Shown: one piece after another, positions 47,851 through 60,000 of the stretch
Numbering within the stretch: position 1 is the stretch's first letter
Layout: the number at the start of each line of letters is the position of its first letter
Assembly (NCBI GenBank): GCA_037176885.1
Contig: JAWWNJ010000005.1
Location: 1,736,001-1,800,000 of the forward strand
Origin: Favolaschia claudopus
Lineage: Eukaryota; Basidiomycota; Agaricomycetes; Agaricales; Mycenaceae
DNA length: 64,000 nt
Direction of reading: 5' to 3'
Notes under the pieces: generated by a model
What the model saw: the letters and a program-made list of their open reading frames with translations, nothing else
Database searches by the model: none
Told to the model about the DNA's origin: nothing
Position numbers and translations under genes: made by a program

Positions 47851-49800
47851 GTCGGAAGTTTGGGTGATTCCCGCTGAACTGGATACATTCGATCCTTGAG
47901 ACCTGAAGGCCGGAAGGCCTGATATCAGCATGTGTAGAAGAATGCGAACGTAGACACGCACCACAAATCCTCGAAAGGGCATGTCAGCTAGTCTCCCTGA
48001 GGCAGACGAGATTCAGAGAGTGAGCCAACCTTCGCGCGCTACGGATCCCTATCTGACCTAGTTTCGGCGCTCCCGGGAAAGGTCTTTCGTCTTTGGTGCA
48101 ATCATGTCGAGCATAACACTTCCATATCCCATGCTCGAAGATGGAGGAGGAGGAAGGTGCGTGCGGTCAGCATCGGCCGTGCCCATTATCTCAAAGATGA
48201 AAATTTCCGAAACAAGGCTAAGCACAGCGCCGGTGAGAGGAGGGACGCCGGCTGCGCATCCTCAAGACCTTCAAGTTGAGCTAAGGACGAGCAGGTGCCA
48301 GTGGTGGTGGGGTGGTAGCACCATGGCGGGATATGCTTGGCAACGGTGACGGCGATGACAAGCACAAATCGGAGTTTATCGGACCTTGAAACTCTCACCT
48401 TGCTCTCACCTGGACCTGGTTCTGGCTCGACTCATTTTCTCGAAGGCTTTGCCGCTGGCTCAGATTCTCCTAATGAAATTGGCCGTCCAAGTTCCGCGTT
48501 CGCGACCACACCAACCGAAGAAAAATGTCCTTGGAACCTATGCTTCAAGAATCAAAGAATCAAAATGGCCAAAAATCTGCTCTGAAGCCTGGATTGGACC
48601 CTTACTAGTCATAACTTACTGCCCCTTTTGTGACAAACTGCTGCTACAAACGAAAAGGCTCTTTCGAATACAGGTACATTTTCCCGGAAAGTATTGAGGT
48701 TTCAGAGATATTCCCCGGTCGCATTGGCCTTGACGTAGGTATCTGCGCCTCAACTTCTCGGTACCACTTCTAATTCTTCCTTTACTGGATTTTCCCCAGA
48801 CCGAGACGACGATTGTCTCAAAACGAATCAAGGTCGACTGCGCCTGGCTCGGGTCTCCGTCGAAGCCTCGCAAGATCGAGCCGATGCCAGGTTCAGCTCC
48901 GATCTTGAGTCGAGTTCACGCCAGGAGGTAAGTAATGCGGAGACTCAAAAGCTCTCGGATTCACTGCTTGTCTACATACATCGGTAGGCTGATCAGACGC
49001 ACAAAGAGCTCAATTTCTCAATGGCACCGTTGATACGGCATACAAGCTTACAAACTTAACGTTGTTCATTACTTTCCTCAAAACCATCTCAATACGCACC
49101 TGACACTCTTGCTTTCCAGCGGACCGTCTCAGCATTCAAACTGCTGAATATCGAATCGAAGAAGTCCATGAAAAACCAAGTGCCACAGCAAGTAACCAGT
49201 CGGTGGTCCATCCCCAAAGCCCGGGATTGCATCGCAATTGTCTTGGGTCTGGTGAATTTCGTGGGTAAGATTTCGTTTTGCTACGAGCTTCAACAACGAT
49301 AGAAAGGATACCTCATTTAGATCGCTGATTCGAGGGCCATCAACGTGCAAAGAGTGCAGGGATTTTCAATAAATTTCATCGATCCGAAATTTGAAACTTC
49401 GAAACTTTGCCTTGAAAACCTACTGTCGGTCGCTGCTCACTGCCGCTGCACATACTCTCATCCATCCAATATTGTGGGGGAAGTGCTAATCAGCCTTGAG
49501 AGCTCGCAAGATGCCTTAGGCTGAAATCACTCGGCGCTGGATACTAAATAGTTGGAGCCGACCCCAAAGATGTGGGGGATATTCCCAAGGACCGGCTGGA
49601 CACGAACCCACCTTCGGCCTCAGTGCGTCTGTACTTCCTGCTTATGTATGGAGCCCGAAACGCACCCAGAGGGTCGGAACGTTGACGATCGAATCTAAAA
49701 GTGAATCAAGAACAAAACCGTTATGAGTCAGTTGTCAATCCCAAAACATTCCAACAAACCTGACGATTGTCTCGAGAAGCCTAAGGATCGTACCTTGAGA
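47851..49800. other. Intergenic, no gene assembled
   Basis: Mixed short frames. A 103-codon + frame at 48386-48697 has no motif. No match to the other repeats noticed. Confidence 0.3.
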
Positions 49801-50420
49801 TCAGCTGCACTTGGGTTGGCGGGAATTATCCGGCAAGTATCCAATCTTTTCTACCGAGATCTTGACTGGGGCTGACAATGCCACCTCATCTAGCTTTGCG
49901 AGTTCGACAGCATCTGCCGGAGAAAGCAAGTTTCGAGGTCCGAGGAATGTTGTTGAGGTCGACGAGCACCTCCTGCGTTCGGGGAGTGGAGTCGGCCGCT
50001 CGTGATGGTGAGTATGTACGTACCTGGAGTCCAGTGCAGCCGCTGGCATTCGGAAAGGTCCACTGGAACAAGCACGCCTCGGGAAAGTGGCAGGAAGACC
50101 CTCATCCAGCTCAGGGCCCCGGGGGAACGAACGAACGGGTGAGTGTCCTTGTGTACGGGAAAACGGGGTAAGCTTACCCATACTGCCAGAGGTCACAGTC
50201 TGAAGCTCAGCCCTTCTTGTTGCGGTCTGCGAATTCGGTACAGCGGCAGGGGCAGTTTTGCTTGGGACAAGAAGGGCCGCCTGAGGAGAGAGGGGGTGAG
50301 AGTCAAGAATAAGAGCGACCAAACAGGGGTGGCAAATCAGAGACAGATGAGAGTCACATCTTTGCCCCGCCCCCCGTGTCAGCCCGAATCCTCACTCGTT
50401 TCTCTGCGGTATTTATACTC
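49801..50420 (-). repeat. Duplicated gene-like repeat E, copy 1
   Basis: Minus-strand frame 49801-50322 (173 codons) ends ALSAPVKISVEKIGYLPDNS then RQPKCS stop. An in-frame intron-like GTAAGC segment (50170 downward) and upstream Ser/Thr/Pro-rich sequence suggest at least two exons. Copy 2 at 62671-63300 encodes the same region: AKLDEVALSAPVKISVEK here versus DKLQKAAWSASAKISTEN there. Shared non-coding flank: accaaacaggggtggcaaat. Function unknown. Confidence 0.5.
50411..50417 (-). promoter_or_regulatory. TATA-like box of repeat E copy 1
   Basis: Minus strand reads gagTATAAATaccg about 90 bp upstream of the first coding-like sequence of copy 1; copy 2 has the decayed equivalent gagtatcagtatc at about 63383-63395. 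Confidence 0.35.
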
Positions 50421-50620
50421 GTAACCCGACGATGTCGCAAGATCATCGTACAACCGCATATCGGTCGATAAGCCTTCACACCCTTTTGCGGCATATCTGA
50501 CATTCCACCAACGATATCGCCTCCGCTTTCCCGTGTCTCAATCCCCGGACACTCACTGATCAACCCGGCACGCTGACATGGTCATCCTCGTCAACACGGG
50601 CCTCCGTCCGTATCCAATTG

Positions 50621-50991
50621 ATGCTCCAGCATGCATCGCTCTTGGAGGGTGCGCCGTCCTTTTCAACCTCCAGATTTTGCTGTGAGCTGTCGGATGACGG
50701 CGCCCCGGAGCCAATCCCGGGTGTGCATACGGTATGTACTCGAGATACTTTATCGTAAATGCTGGCACTGATTTAGGAATAAATCGATTGATAGCATACA
50801 TGGCTCAAAGGAATGTGTCAACTTGAAACGGTATTTTCGACACTAGTGACTAATCTCATCGCTCTTGCAAACAGAAAGGCCAGAGAGATTCTGAATCACT
50901 ACCCTCAAGATTCAGAAGATTCGGACGACGCGCTTGGCGCGTCCTTCAATGGTTAGATAATAGACGCTTTCGTGGTTCGTCGATGCATTAA
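50621..50991 (+). CDS. Small three-exon protein with basic C-terminus, at least 87 aa, start uncertain
   Basis: Exons 50621-50731, 50795-50830 and 50875-50991; introns 63 and 44 nt, GT..AG, all phase 0. The C-terminus is strongly basic and aromatic (PSRFRRFGRRAWRVLQWLDN then RRFRGSSMH stop), which looks like a genuine protein end. The frame is open upstream of the first ATG back to about 50506, so a 5' exon may be missing. Not recognised. Confidence 0.4.
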
Positions 50992-51430
50992 GCAGCTTTT
51001 GTGGATTACCGCTCGAGGTAGTTGGATCCTACTAGTAATCAGTCATGGTGCGGATGAGGCACGGGCGGTTTTTATTTTGTTTTCGTGTCCTTGTATAGGA
51101 AAAATAATCTTACATCTTTTTGCTTTTTCATTTAATGAAGCACTCTGACTCCGAGCGACCGACATTGCAGCCTCAGAAACATCATCATATTTGAGACAAA
51201 ATACAATATCTAAAAATGCATCTTCAAGGTTTCTCTCGTTGAAGCTGTAGGATCTCGCAATTCAATGTGCCAAGACGGACACTGTCTTGTTTCTCGCTCG
51301 TGTTTCGCTCAATAAACGCTGTTTGTCTGACAGATGAACAGGTGAATCTCATTATGGCTTCCGAGTGAAGACACTCTCTTGTGCTGGAAATGCCAGAGGC
51401 GGACGAGACTCGATACAGTAAGTGAAAACG
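50992..51430. other. Intergenic, AT-rich
   Basis: T-rich stretch (51065-51135), no gene seen. Confidence 0.35.
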
Positions 51431-51985
51431 ATGTAAATCCGAAATTTATTCAAACAAAATACAGAATGTCGGTAATTACGCGCGATGTTGGTTAGTTTCC
51501 GCTCAAAGGCAGTCACCGTAAGCCCATGAGCCACGTCAAGGCCTCGCGCCCTCATGGGTTCTTTCTACCACAAACGACCAAGCCGACAAAAGATACCTCA
51601 ACACAACCTGATCCACCGCCCAACCGTCGAGGTGCGCTTACCGCCCATGCCCTTGCTCAGTGCCTCCGGTAAAGTGCAAGCCTCCACAACGCCCGTCTTC
51701 GACTCCGGCCGAGAAGCCACCAGAGGACGCGCCTCGGCAGCCGCACCGACCATCGTCTCTGGCGATTCAGGTGAGTAAAAGCGAGTACGTGCAATGTGCA
51801 ACACCGGGTTTCAAGGCATGCCCTCGCACACCGCATGCGGCATGGTCCTCAGACAGCCAGGGTGCTCTCCCAATGTCCAGAATTACCGGTCGCGTGCCCT
51901 ATCGGTAAACTTGACCCGTTGACACTGAGGGGGGTGGAGCTGGGGTGCCCTTTCTTCGAGTGTTGGAGCTAGATGATGGTCAGTA
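51431..51985 (+). repeat. Dispersed repeat C, copy 3
   Basis: Same orientation as copy 2. Carries the best-preserved coding-like exon of the family: residues LLSASGKVQASTTPVFDSGR then EATRGRASAAAPTIVSGDSG, closing on a GTGAGT donor at about 51770. This suggests the repeat captured or derives from a spliced gene. Confidence 0.8.
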
Positions 51986-52445
51986 TGGCGTTGAAGCTAC
52001 GCGAACGTACGTTGATTGAGCGGACGCCTGAACGGTGCGCATTTCTGCAAGGGAGCTGGCTAAGATGGCGTGTCAGAGTGTGCTGCAGAACGAGCTGAGT
52101 TGCATACGTGCAGATATTTCCCTCCACTGAAGGAGAATACAAGGAATCGCCCAGAACAGTTGACGAGATTACGAGACCAGAATCCGAGGTCGATGAGCCG
52201 CCGGTGAGCGACGAGCAGACCACGGTTGAGAGTGGCGGCTGATGTGCCCAAATCGTGTCAGTCAAGGATACGTAGAGTTATGGCGAGGTCAAGACTTACA
52301 GTAAATTGCCTGCTCAATGAACTCTTGTCGTCAAATCGCCCAGCGAGATGGTTGTGGTAAGGGGAAGAGAAACATCGGCAGATGCCGCAACCGTTTGTTT
52401 GGCTCAAAGTCGGCTCGGGAGTCGGGACGACCGGTCCGCCCCATC
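51986..52445. other. Spacer between repeats C and A/B
   Basis: Short frames only. Some similarity to the right flank of C continues to about 52240, but weakly. Confidence 0.3.
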
Positions 52446-53030
52446 GGACGCGTTAGATCACGCTCACGTGCGGTGTGACTTCCTCGCTCTCTACACGCAA
52501 CCAACAGCAGCCTTTTCCTTAAATGCCTTTAAACACGATATATACTCTAGCATTCTTGGCACCGATGCTCGGCGCAGGCTACAACCGGGTTCATGACACG
52601 CGGCTCCAAGTCTCGCCGCTCGCGAGTCGCGATCCCCTTCCAAGAAGTCAGGATATCATAATATGAAGATGAAATCAAGATGAATTTTCCTCAAATTTTC
52701 CGGCGAACCCAATGCAGGCATAGCTGCGGATATCTTGAGTTGACGCTTCGCTAGAGAACTTGTTTAGCGAAGGCGGTGGAGGAAAATTTAGGGTCACACC
52801 AATCGGTGGTCACAGTCAGCCACTCTCCTTGCTCTCGAACCACCACCATCTCCCCCAGGATTCCTTCCCTCCTTCGCTCGCAAGGCTTTAGTATCTTCGG
52901 TGAGTTGCCTGTCTGATATTCAAAGCAATAGTATACTCACTTCCAAAACGACATCCAGCCATGTGTTTGCGCCGACGTCGTTTGGCCCTCGTCGTCTGAG
53001 TCGACGACCAGGTATGTAGTCCAGCTATTT
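52446..53030 (+). repeat. Dispersed repeat A/B, copy 2 (uninterrupted)
   Basis: Continuous counterpart of the split copy at 3836-4187 plus 7126-7358. It shows the empty site ggaaaattcatcttgatt where copy 1 carries the 2.94 kb insertion. Confidence 0.75.
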
Positions 53031-53790
53031 CATTCCCAAATCGACACTTATCTCGTATCTTCTCTACAGCAAGTCAAGGTAAGTGGACTATCTATACATC
53101 TCTTGCCCTGCTAACGCATTTCTCCTAGACGAATGGCAGCGCACCCTCTTCGCCACCGCCTCCCGCTCGTTGCCATTCGCGCGCCGCAGAGCCCTCAGCA
53201 GCTAGATGCCCTTTGGTATCAGGAGGGAGAAAGCTTCACGCTGGCGTTAGTGGGCGACTGGCTACCTCCGTGCAAGCTATAGCGAGTTCGGTCAAGACAG
53301 GTGTGATCAGTTGTTACCTCTGCGTTGAATCCCAAGGCCGAGGGCGTACTGTCGATGATTCGCTCTCGACTAACAGCCCGGAGACGCCGTGTGCACCACT
53401 GGAGATCGTCGATGCTGCTTGAGTAAGCTATTTCCACTATGGGGCTGGAGTAGAGGGCCGAAGGGAGATTTTGGGTTGGGTCGAGGGTTTTTATTTGTCG
53501 TTTCGGGCTTTTGTGGTTGAAGAGATCCCAGAGGATGTGTGCTCCCTTGGCGCGGGCTCTGGGCTTAGCTTCGTGCTTCGGCATGGACAACCAAACGCAC
53601 ACTTGTTTTGCACATTCTTCATATACGATTCGATATCATTGTAGCCTGTAACTTATTCCGTTTTCTACTGCGATTAATCGGATCCCTCCATTCGTCTTTT
53701 CTTCGTCCTGAGCATACTTCCCAGATTTCCACAGACGGCTGTTATCTTCGGTCATCAGGAATAGTGGTGAACCACATTCGATTCCATTCA
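53031..53790. other. Intergenic
   Basis: Short frames on both strands, including a 127-codon minus frame (53219-53602), with no motif. Confidence 0.3.
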
Positions 53791-54405
53791 TTACAATAGT
53801 ATAACGACTGTCGCGATCCGCGTTCCTTTTCCGTCCAAAGTTGGTCCAGAGAGAAAGCTACTGGCCAACTGGCCGATCCTACGAGTTGTCATAGTAAGTT
53901 CTTGCGGTTTCAAACTTCCAGCTCGCGCTTACCTACAAATTTCCTCGTTTTCATACTTTCGTTCGCTGGGGATACCATATGGAATGCTGAGATGTAAGCT
54001 CGGTGAGCGGGCGGCCGTAGAAGCATGTGGTGCTGACCGTGCGCCGAGTCGAAGTGCCGCGGAGACATCTAAAACCAAGGAACCGAGATGGGTTGAATAA
54101 CCGTCGAAGTGCGAACGAGCAATGAGTATCTCACCCAAATTCTCAATCATCCCAGTTAAGTATCCGTTGGAAAGTGAAACCCACTGCGTCAAAACGTGAC
54201 AGAGGTCTTGCAGAGTTGGATCGATTCCCTTCGATAGTACACAGTCTCCGCGATCGAAGCGGCGACCCAGATTTGCGGTTTGCGATGAGGCTGGATTAAG
54301 CATTAAACAGGCAACACGATGTAGATCGAAAGAAATTTGAAACCTACCTGGGATGCTTTGGCACGCCTCTGGAAGAAGGTCGGCATCGGATCCTCTGTAG
54401 TACCA
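53791..54405 (-). CDS. Unidentified protein, 3' exons (5' end unresolved), about 167 aa visible
   Basis: Exons 54348-54405, 53933-54290 and 53791-53878, introns 57 and 54 nt (GTAGGT..CCAG; GTAAGC..GTAG), in phase to TAA 53791-53793. Visible sequence includes WYYRGSDADLLPEACQSIP, TLQDLCHVLTQWVSLSNGYL, GEILIARSHFDGYSTHLGSL and VLDVSAALRLGAR: helical and soluble-looking. Upstream of 54405 an acceptor (CGACTAG) is clear, but I could not choose the preceding exon; candidate sequence lies in 54460-54660. No family recognised. Confidence 0.5.
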
Positions 54406-54952
54406 CTAGTCGGAAACTAGGCTTGGGCCAGAAGCGTTCGGTTTTGATGAGGGCCGAAGAAGCAAATAAACCTTGAGGTGGCATTGACAGTGAACAACTC
54501 AAGTCTCGGTGGCTTGGTTCCGGCTTTAATGGCGAAGAAACGGTTAGCTGGGCGATGCTTGATATTAAAAGCCGCGACGAAGAAAGGGCGACGGCTTGCG
54601 AAAGAGAGTGATTTTGTGCGGCTTCTAGGGCTATAAGATGGAGCCGAGCTGAACCCACATTGCTGAGGTCTTCACGAACTTGAAAAGTAGGCTATTGGCG
54701 TCATGGATGGGCCACCGGGGGGCTGGTAACGAGGGGAATGGGGGATAAGATGCCGGCCCCCGGGTGAGTCAAGGGTCTCAGGTTGTCCGACTCGATGATT
54801 GTGTATCTGACTCGGATGACTCCTGTTTTGGATTGATTCAGCTTTGTCAAGACCAAACATGCCACTCTCCCAACGCCCTCACCTTCACACGATGTTCAGC
54901 GCTCGTCGACGTCCAGCGTTCAACACTTGGGCTTTCTAGCAGGCGACGCCCC
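54406..54952. other. Region between two minus-strand genes
   Basis: Probably contains the 5' exon(s) and promoter of the gene ending at 53791 and the 3' flank of the gene ending at 54953. A 104-codon minus frame (54344-54658) overlaps in a different frame. Confidence 0.3.
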
Positions 54953-55342
54953 CTACTCATGCTGAGGGCAAACGGACTCGCGGTCGGCGTCAAAGACGAA
55001 TTCGAAGACTCGGCCTTGCTTACGCTGACAACCAAGCATTCGAGTGGCATGCACCTGGTTCGTGGAATCCCTTCAGCAACGGCTCATGGTCCAATATTCT
55101 GTAAGACACTCACGCTGAAAATTGATGCAAGAATGACTTCGCGGGTAGCCATGGCTTGCCACTTCCGACTCCTTTTCTGATAGTCTTCGAGGTTCATGCA
55201 GATTACCACTGGTTTGTCCGTGTTCCATTCCTCTCCGCTGTCCATTTGTGATTCAGAGTCGAGCTGCTTTCGGACGCCTGGAAAGTCTCGTCCACGATCG
55301 TCCCGGTGGTATGATTCGTTCGCGCGACGAAATACGGTCACC
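54953..55342 (-). CDS. Unidentified small protein, two visible exons, 5' end unresolved
   Basis: Exons 55114-55342 and 54953-55054 joined by a 59-nt intron (GTGAGT..CCAG, branch CTGAA), phase 0. Sequence includes GRDFPGVRKQLDSESQMDSG, KPVVICMNLEDYQKRSRKWQ and, after the intron, GRVFEFVFDADRESVCPQHE stop. The left exon edge is an acceptor (TTGAAG), so more exons lie upstream, perhaps in 55619-55840. Not recognised. Confidence 0.45.
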
Positions 55343-57435
55343 CTTCAAGCTGGATTATGAACTACGGTAAGGATGCCAAAGATGAGCTTACTTTACCACT
55401 GTGACGCCTACTCTCCATTTAAACTGGGGCCCTGACTGACCCATTTCTTTTAGCTTTCGTGTCACAGTTCTTGGCGAAATCTTCGATTCGTAGAGACTGG
55501 AAGGTACGTTTCAGACTTGCCTGAAGATTGGCGTAATAAGGTTAGACGCACCTCAAGAGTTTGTCCGATTCAAGACGAAGGTTCGTTTCATGGCGTTCAA
55601 TTTTTGCTCGTACGGCTATTACGGGGGTGTCAGTGTGCCCCAACCTTGAGACAACGTCGGTGAGCGAAGGTTCTCGAGGGCCGACAAAACATTCGCACTC
55701 TCCGTCGACATGAACACACGACGCTCTCTCGTCAAGTCAAGGACAAAAAGGGGCCTGCTAAGGTATTCAGATTGACTGGAAACATCGCGGGCGTTTTCAC
55801 GCTCCTGGCACAAGCAGTTTAGTCGCACCCGCATCCACACGCGATGCTTTTAGAATCACCACCGCTGGAGCAAACTCGGACACCCTGTGCAGAGCAGCAA
55901 ACGTCTTGAGTGTGACGCCGAAACGAAAAATGAAGCGAATCCACTAAGGCAAGAATAGAGCTGGAAAGCGGGAGATGCGGCATGATCTTCGGATAGAAAG
56001 GCCTAAGCGTGCCAAGGGTGGAGCATGGCTCGAGTCGAGAGTGATGTACGAGCCATTCGATGGACTTGAGCACAATGTCAACAGATGAAAGAGAGACATT
56101 TTGGCTTTGCCCCCACCCACGAGTTCTGCCCCACGGAAAAAAATCCAGAGGGCTCCGAACTTTGAGGCCGAGTTTTGTCCACACCTCCGCAGCGAAACAT
56201 TGATTGTGAACAAAAAAACAAAAATTAAAGAAGCGGCGATGCAAATTTGAAATCGCAGGGTCCGGCGGTACACAGAGCTGGGTCTCGCCTTGAATGCCTG
56301 ATATGAATTGAGTCTGTTCAGTGACAACTCGATTACGACGACCGCACCGTTGCAGGACGTCGGAGTAGAAAAAAAAAGCTGGACTTTTAAGCAAGAGAAG
56401 CGCTCGACGGAAAACCACAATTTCCATTGCCACAGCTGCAAACGACGACACCGAAGAAATCGAAAGTGTGTGCTGAAAGCAAGACGGAAGACGAGTACAT
56501 AAATAGTATTTGGAGATCTCATTGAGGTGGCCCGACTTGACATGACTGTGGTCAAGCAGAGAAGCGGAGAGAGTCTGAGAGACAAGAGGGACATGTCTCT
56601 AGATCGCAAATGGGACTCGCCAGGACAGGCCGCTGCCTTCAGCGACCAGCCTGGGCAAGAAGCCATAGATTTCGCCGTTCGAGCACCCAGTCAAGTCGAA
56701 CTGTCGACTTCCTTCTGTTGGAGTCCCAGATCCCTACGCTTGCCCTAGGCTCTGCCATTTTCTCAGATGTCCCAGAGTTACAGCGTGGCACATTGGCAAG
56801 TGGGTCCTGGGTGGCGAAACGCGACGAAACAACTCGAAGCTCGACGATGAAGTAGTGGGGGCCGAAGCTCAAGGCGAACTGAGCGGAAGAGGGCGTAAAC
56901 GATCCTGAAGGGAGCGTTTTAACGCGGGAGACGACGGTGAGAAGCAAGTTAGGGTCGGTGATTCGGCCCGACCTCCGACTCTTGCCAGCAACGGCGACAA
57001 CGACGGTTATTTGACGGCCACGACTTCCTTCGCCCCTGCTTTGACTGAGAATCTCTTCTGACTTTTCCGAAGTCTTCAATCGGCGGCTTTGAATGGACGT
57101 CCAATTGCGACCGGTAGAGGACTAACAGAGCGCCAATTTTCATGGTGAGCAGCAACCTTTGGCTGTCGTCAAACCGATGCTCAAAGAAAAAAAAAGCTGG
57201 GCTAGATTCCTAGACATGAATGTCATTGCCGCTACATGGGCAAGAGACCACTTTGTCGGTGAAATAACTCATTCCAAGTGTGTCTTTTCTTGGTCTTTCC
57301 ACTGACGAGTACGCTTATTCTTATCGTCAAGACAGCGCTAGCTCCTGCTCCTCACGGGAGGCTCAGCACACGTCAACATGCTCAGCGACTATCTGTAAAC
57401 CCTCAAGGTACGCCGGTGCCTTGTAGCTAAAATAA
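55343..57435 (-). other. Region of long overlapping minus-strand frames, gene structure unresolved
   Basis: Minus frames of 240 (55944-56666), 210 (55819-56451) and 146 codons (56639-57079) overlap. The 146-codon frame has the most protein-like composition (SFGPHYFIVELRVVSSRFAT). I could not find a consistent set of splice sites linking them, and none shows a known domain. Some real exons are likely here. Confidence 0.3.
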
Positions 57436-60000
57436 TTGGTAGCCATCCAGACCCTTCATAATCACCCTCGTTACAACGCAGCTCGGTTTCTCGCCATCGT
57501 ATATGGCTGTTGGAATAACCCGTACTATATGTGCTTAATGTTCGATGTACACTTCCGGTTCGGCATATGGAATCTCAAGTGCTCGATTTTCAGGCCGGTC
57601 TCAGTGGTGAGCGTTTTCGGCTTCTATCAGATTCTCTGCTAATCATTTACTTAAAGATCCTCCGTACTTATCGAGGAAATAAACGACTCGCGCTCTGTTG
57701 GTACCGATGCAGGGTTTCTATCGACGGTACGTTGCTTTCATCGTTTGGCTTGTCTGGTACACTCAGCCTGCGTTGGTATAGGTTCTGACAGTCCCACCCC
57801 GGCACCCTCAACCCGCTAGTGACTTGTATCCTGGAGGAGAACTAACCTGCCGCGAGAGGTGCGTGCCTGTCGATTCCGTGTACCGTCCACAGGCTCATCT
57901 TGTACCACCAGTGGTGTCTGAAGATCTGCCGAGCCTCCCATTAACCGCTGCGCCGCAGTCTTGTCGCATCGATAGTCTCGAGCCTAGCATGCTTGCGAGG
58001 CGCTGCCCGACGTCGTGGAAACTTATAATGGTAGCCTATCATTTCGTTCATCCTTGGAGGCTGATCTGGCTCCTAGTGTCAGGAATGAGCTTCGAGGTCA
58101 TCTGCGATTGACGAGGTCGAGGATACCAGATGCCCGACAACTATCAAATCAGCTGCGTCTTCCGCGAAGGGCATACACTGTGAGCGTTCTAACCATGTAT
58201 TGGATACTATACTCATCCTCTCAATCAGCGCAGGCGACGAGTGATTCATTCCAATCCGCGCCGCTCGGAGGGTATCGGTACGTCTCCATCTCACCTCTTC
58301 TAGTTGTCCGACTTAATCTGCCCTCCTAGCTGGTGAACGGAGATCTCACAAGGACACCGACGACCCGGTCTGATTCGTCTCTCCGCCCTCCCGATTCGGT
58401 CGTGTCGTCCTTTGATCACCAGCGCATCGAGTTTCAGTGAAAGGCTTGTCGCCTTACGCCTCACTTCTGTCGTGATCTTCCAGACCTCCGGTCAATTCCT
58501 AGGAGGCGAAGTTCTGTGAAGCTCTATCGCTATTCGAAGATTCAGCTTCTCCGAACCCGGTGCTGAGATGTTAGAGGCATAGGCTTCGATCATTTCAGCC
58601 TGGATGCTTTGCTGGGGGGTATGTGACCACCGCGTCCTCCGACTGCTGCATATGCTCCTTTCTATCCCCCGTCGAATCAGAAGGCTTGTCATGTTCCGAA
58701 TCACTCTTGATGCTTCTCGGGTGGTGTGGACGAACGCTCAAGATTCGTTGTCTGTCCCCCGTCTTTCTTCGTGTGATACGGGCCGTAACGCGTGCCATCA
58801 TGCCCATGCATCACGACCGATTTGGCTGCTTGTGTCTGGACTGCGTTAAGAGGTGACTCGTCCGCGCTAAGTTGCCGGATGGAAGACATCCTACCATCGC
58901 GAGCAGAGTTTTCTCTGCCGTGCGGAATTGCTGGGTACCCCCGTGTCCGAGCCCATGCAGACCGTATGGCGCAGTAGCTACGGAACTATGGGATGTATCA
59001 CTGCGTCCCCGGCAGTACATTGGAATGTCCCACTGTCCTCGACCTCGAGGCAGTCGTTTGTCACGCCGTTGTCGGGGGTGTAAGGCCAGAAGGCGGGTCC
59101 GTGCCCGACTCAGTGATAGGGATATCGGCGGCGGAGTCGTAGGTGAAGTCTGCAGCGGCCAGGAGCTTGAGGGTGGTCGAGGAAAGGCGCGCGGAAGCCA
59201 ATGACAGATTCGAGGGCGTTGAGCGCGACGAGATTACCGTTGATCTCGTTTTTTGGAGGGTCTCCGATGTGTGCCATTGTGTGCTGGGCGAATGCGTGTC
59301 GAGGAGAGTAGACGCCGACGATAATGGCTCGATTATCCGACCAAAGAGCACCGCGTCGATTCCGGAGGAGTGTAATTTGTGTTAATTGATGCATGCATGC
59401 CCTTGTGCATCAATGTGCCGCCTAACTCATCTTCTACGGGTGTCGGGTTGGTGTTCGGATGGGAAGGAGGATGACATGGTTGGGGCGCAGAGACATGATG
59501 AGACATAAACAGTATGTCGCCTGATGTACAGACTCAGCCTTTCGCTCGTGTCGAAATATGCCTCCCCGTCCATTTTCTGCTTCACGTATGCGATCCGTGA
59601 GCTGGTACTCTTCCCTTGCAGGCTCAGCACCAGGGCCTTTGCCAACCTTTTCGTCGGGGCTGCATCCTACATTGTAGCTTTGGAAGATTTTCCCGGTGAA
59701 GTTATTCCTCCTTAGCGGACAAGTACAAGCTTTTACCTCAGGAGCGTAGATGATACTGGGTGGTGGTAGTTGATATTTCTTGATTGTCATATACGGAGCT
59801 ACAATTTCGTTCTACTGTACATTGTAGCAGCGAGCGTATATTCGCACAGACGTGTTTTTTATGCTTTGAGTTTGTTTGTGCGCCCGCCCTTGCATCTTGA
59901 ACACAACCCGCCACGACACCGCGAAACCCAAGCCTCCTTGAACCCTCGTTCTACTCTCGCCATTCTAAATCGACTGCGCATCATACTTCTCTCGCTCAAC
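57436..60000. other. Decayed coding-like and repeat-like DNA; right end is promoter of the 60.0 kb gene
   Basis: Fragmentary + frames at 57436-57790 and 58015-58329. Two segments ending in a ctggct/ttggct-cctagtgtc type stretch (58063 and 58823) hint at an old internal duplication. Minus frames around 59110-59394 (contains ALWSDNRAIIVGVYSPRHAF) look protein-like but isolated. The pyrimidine-rich 59940-60000 precedes the next start codon. Confidence 0.3.
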
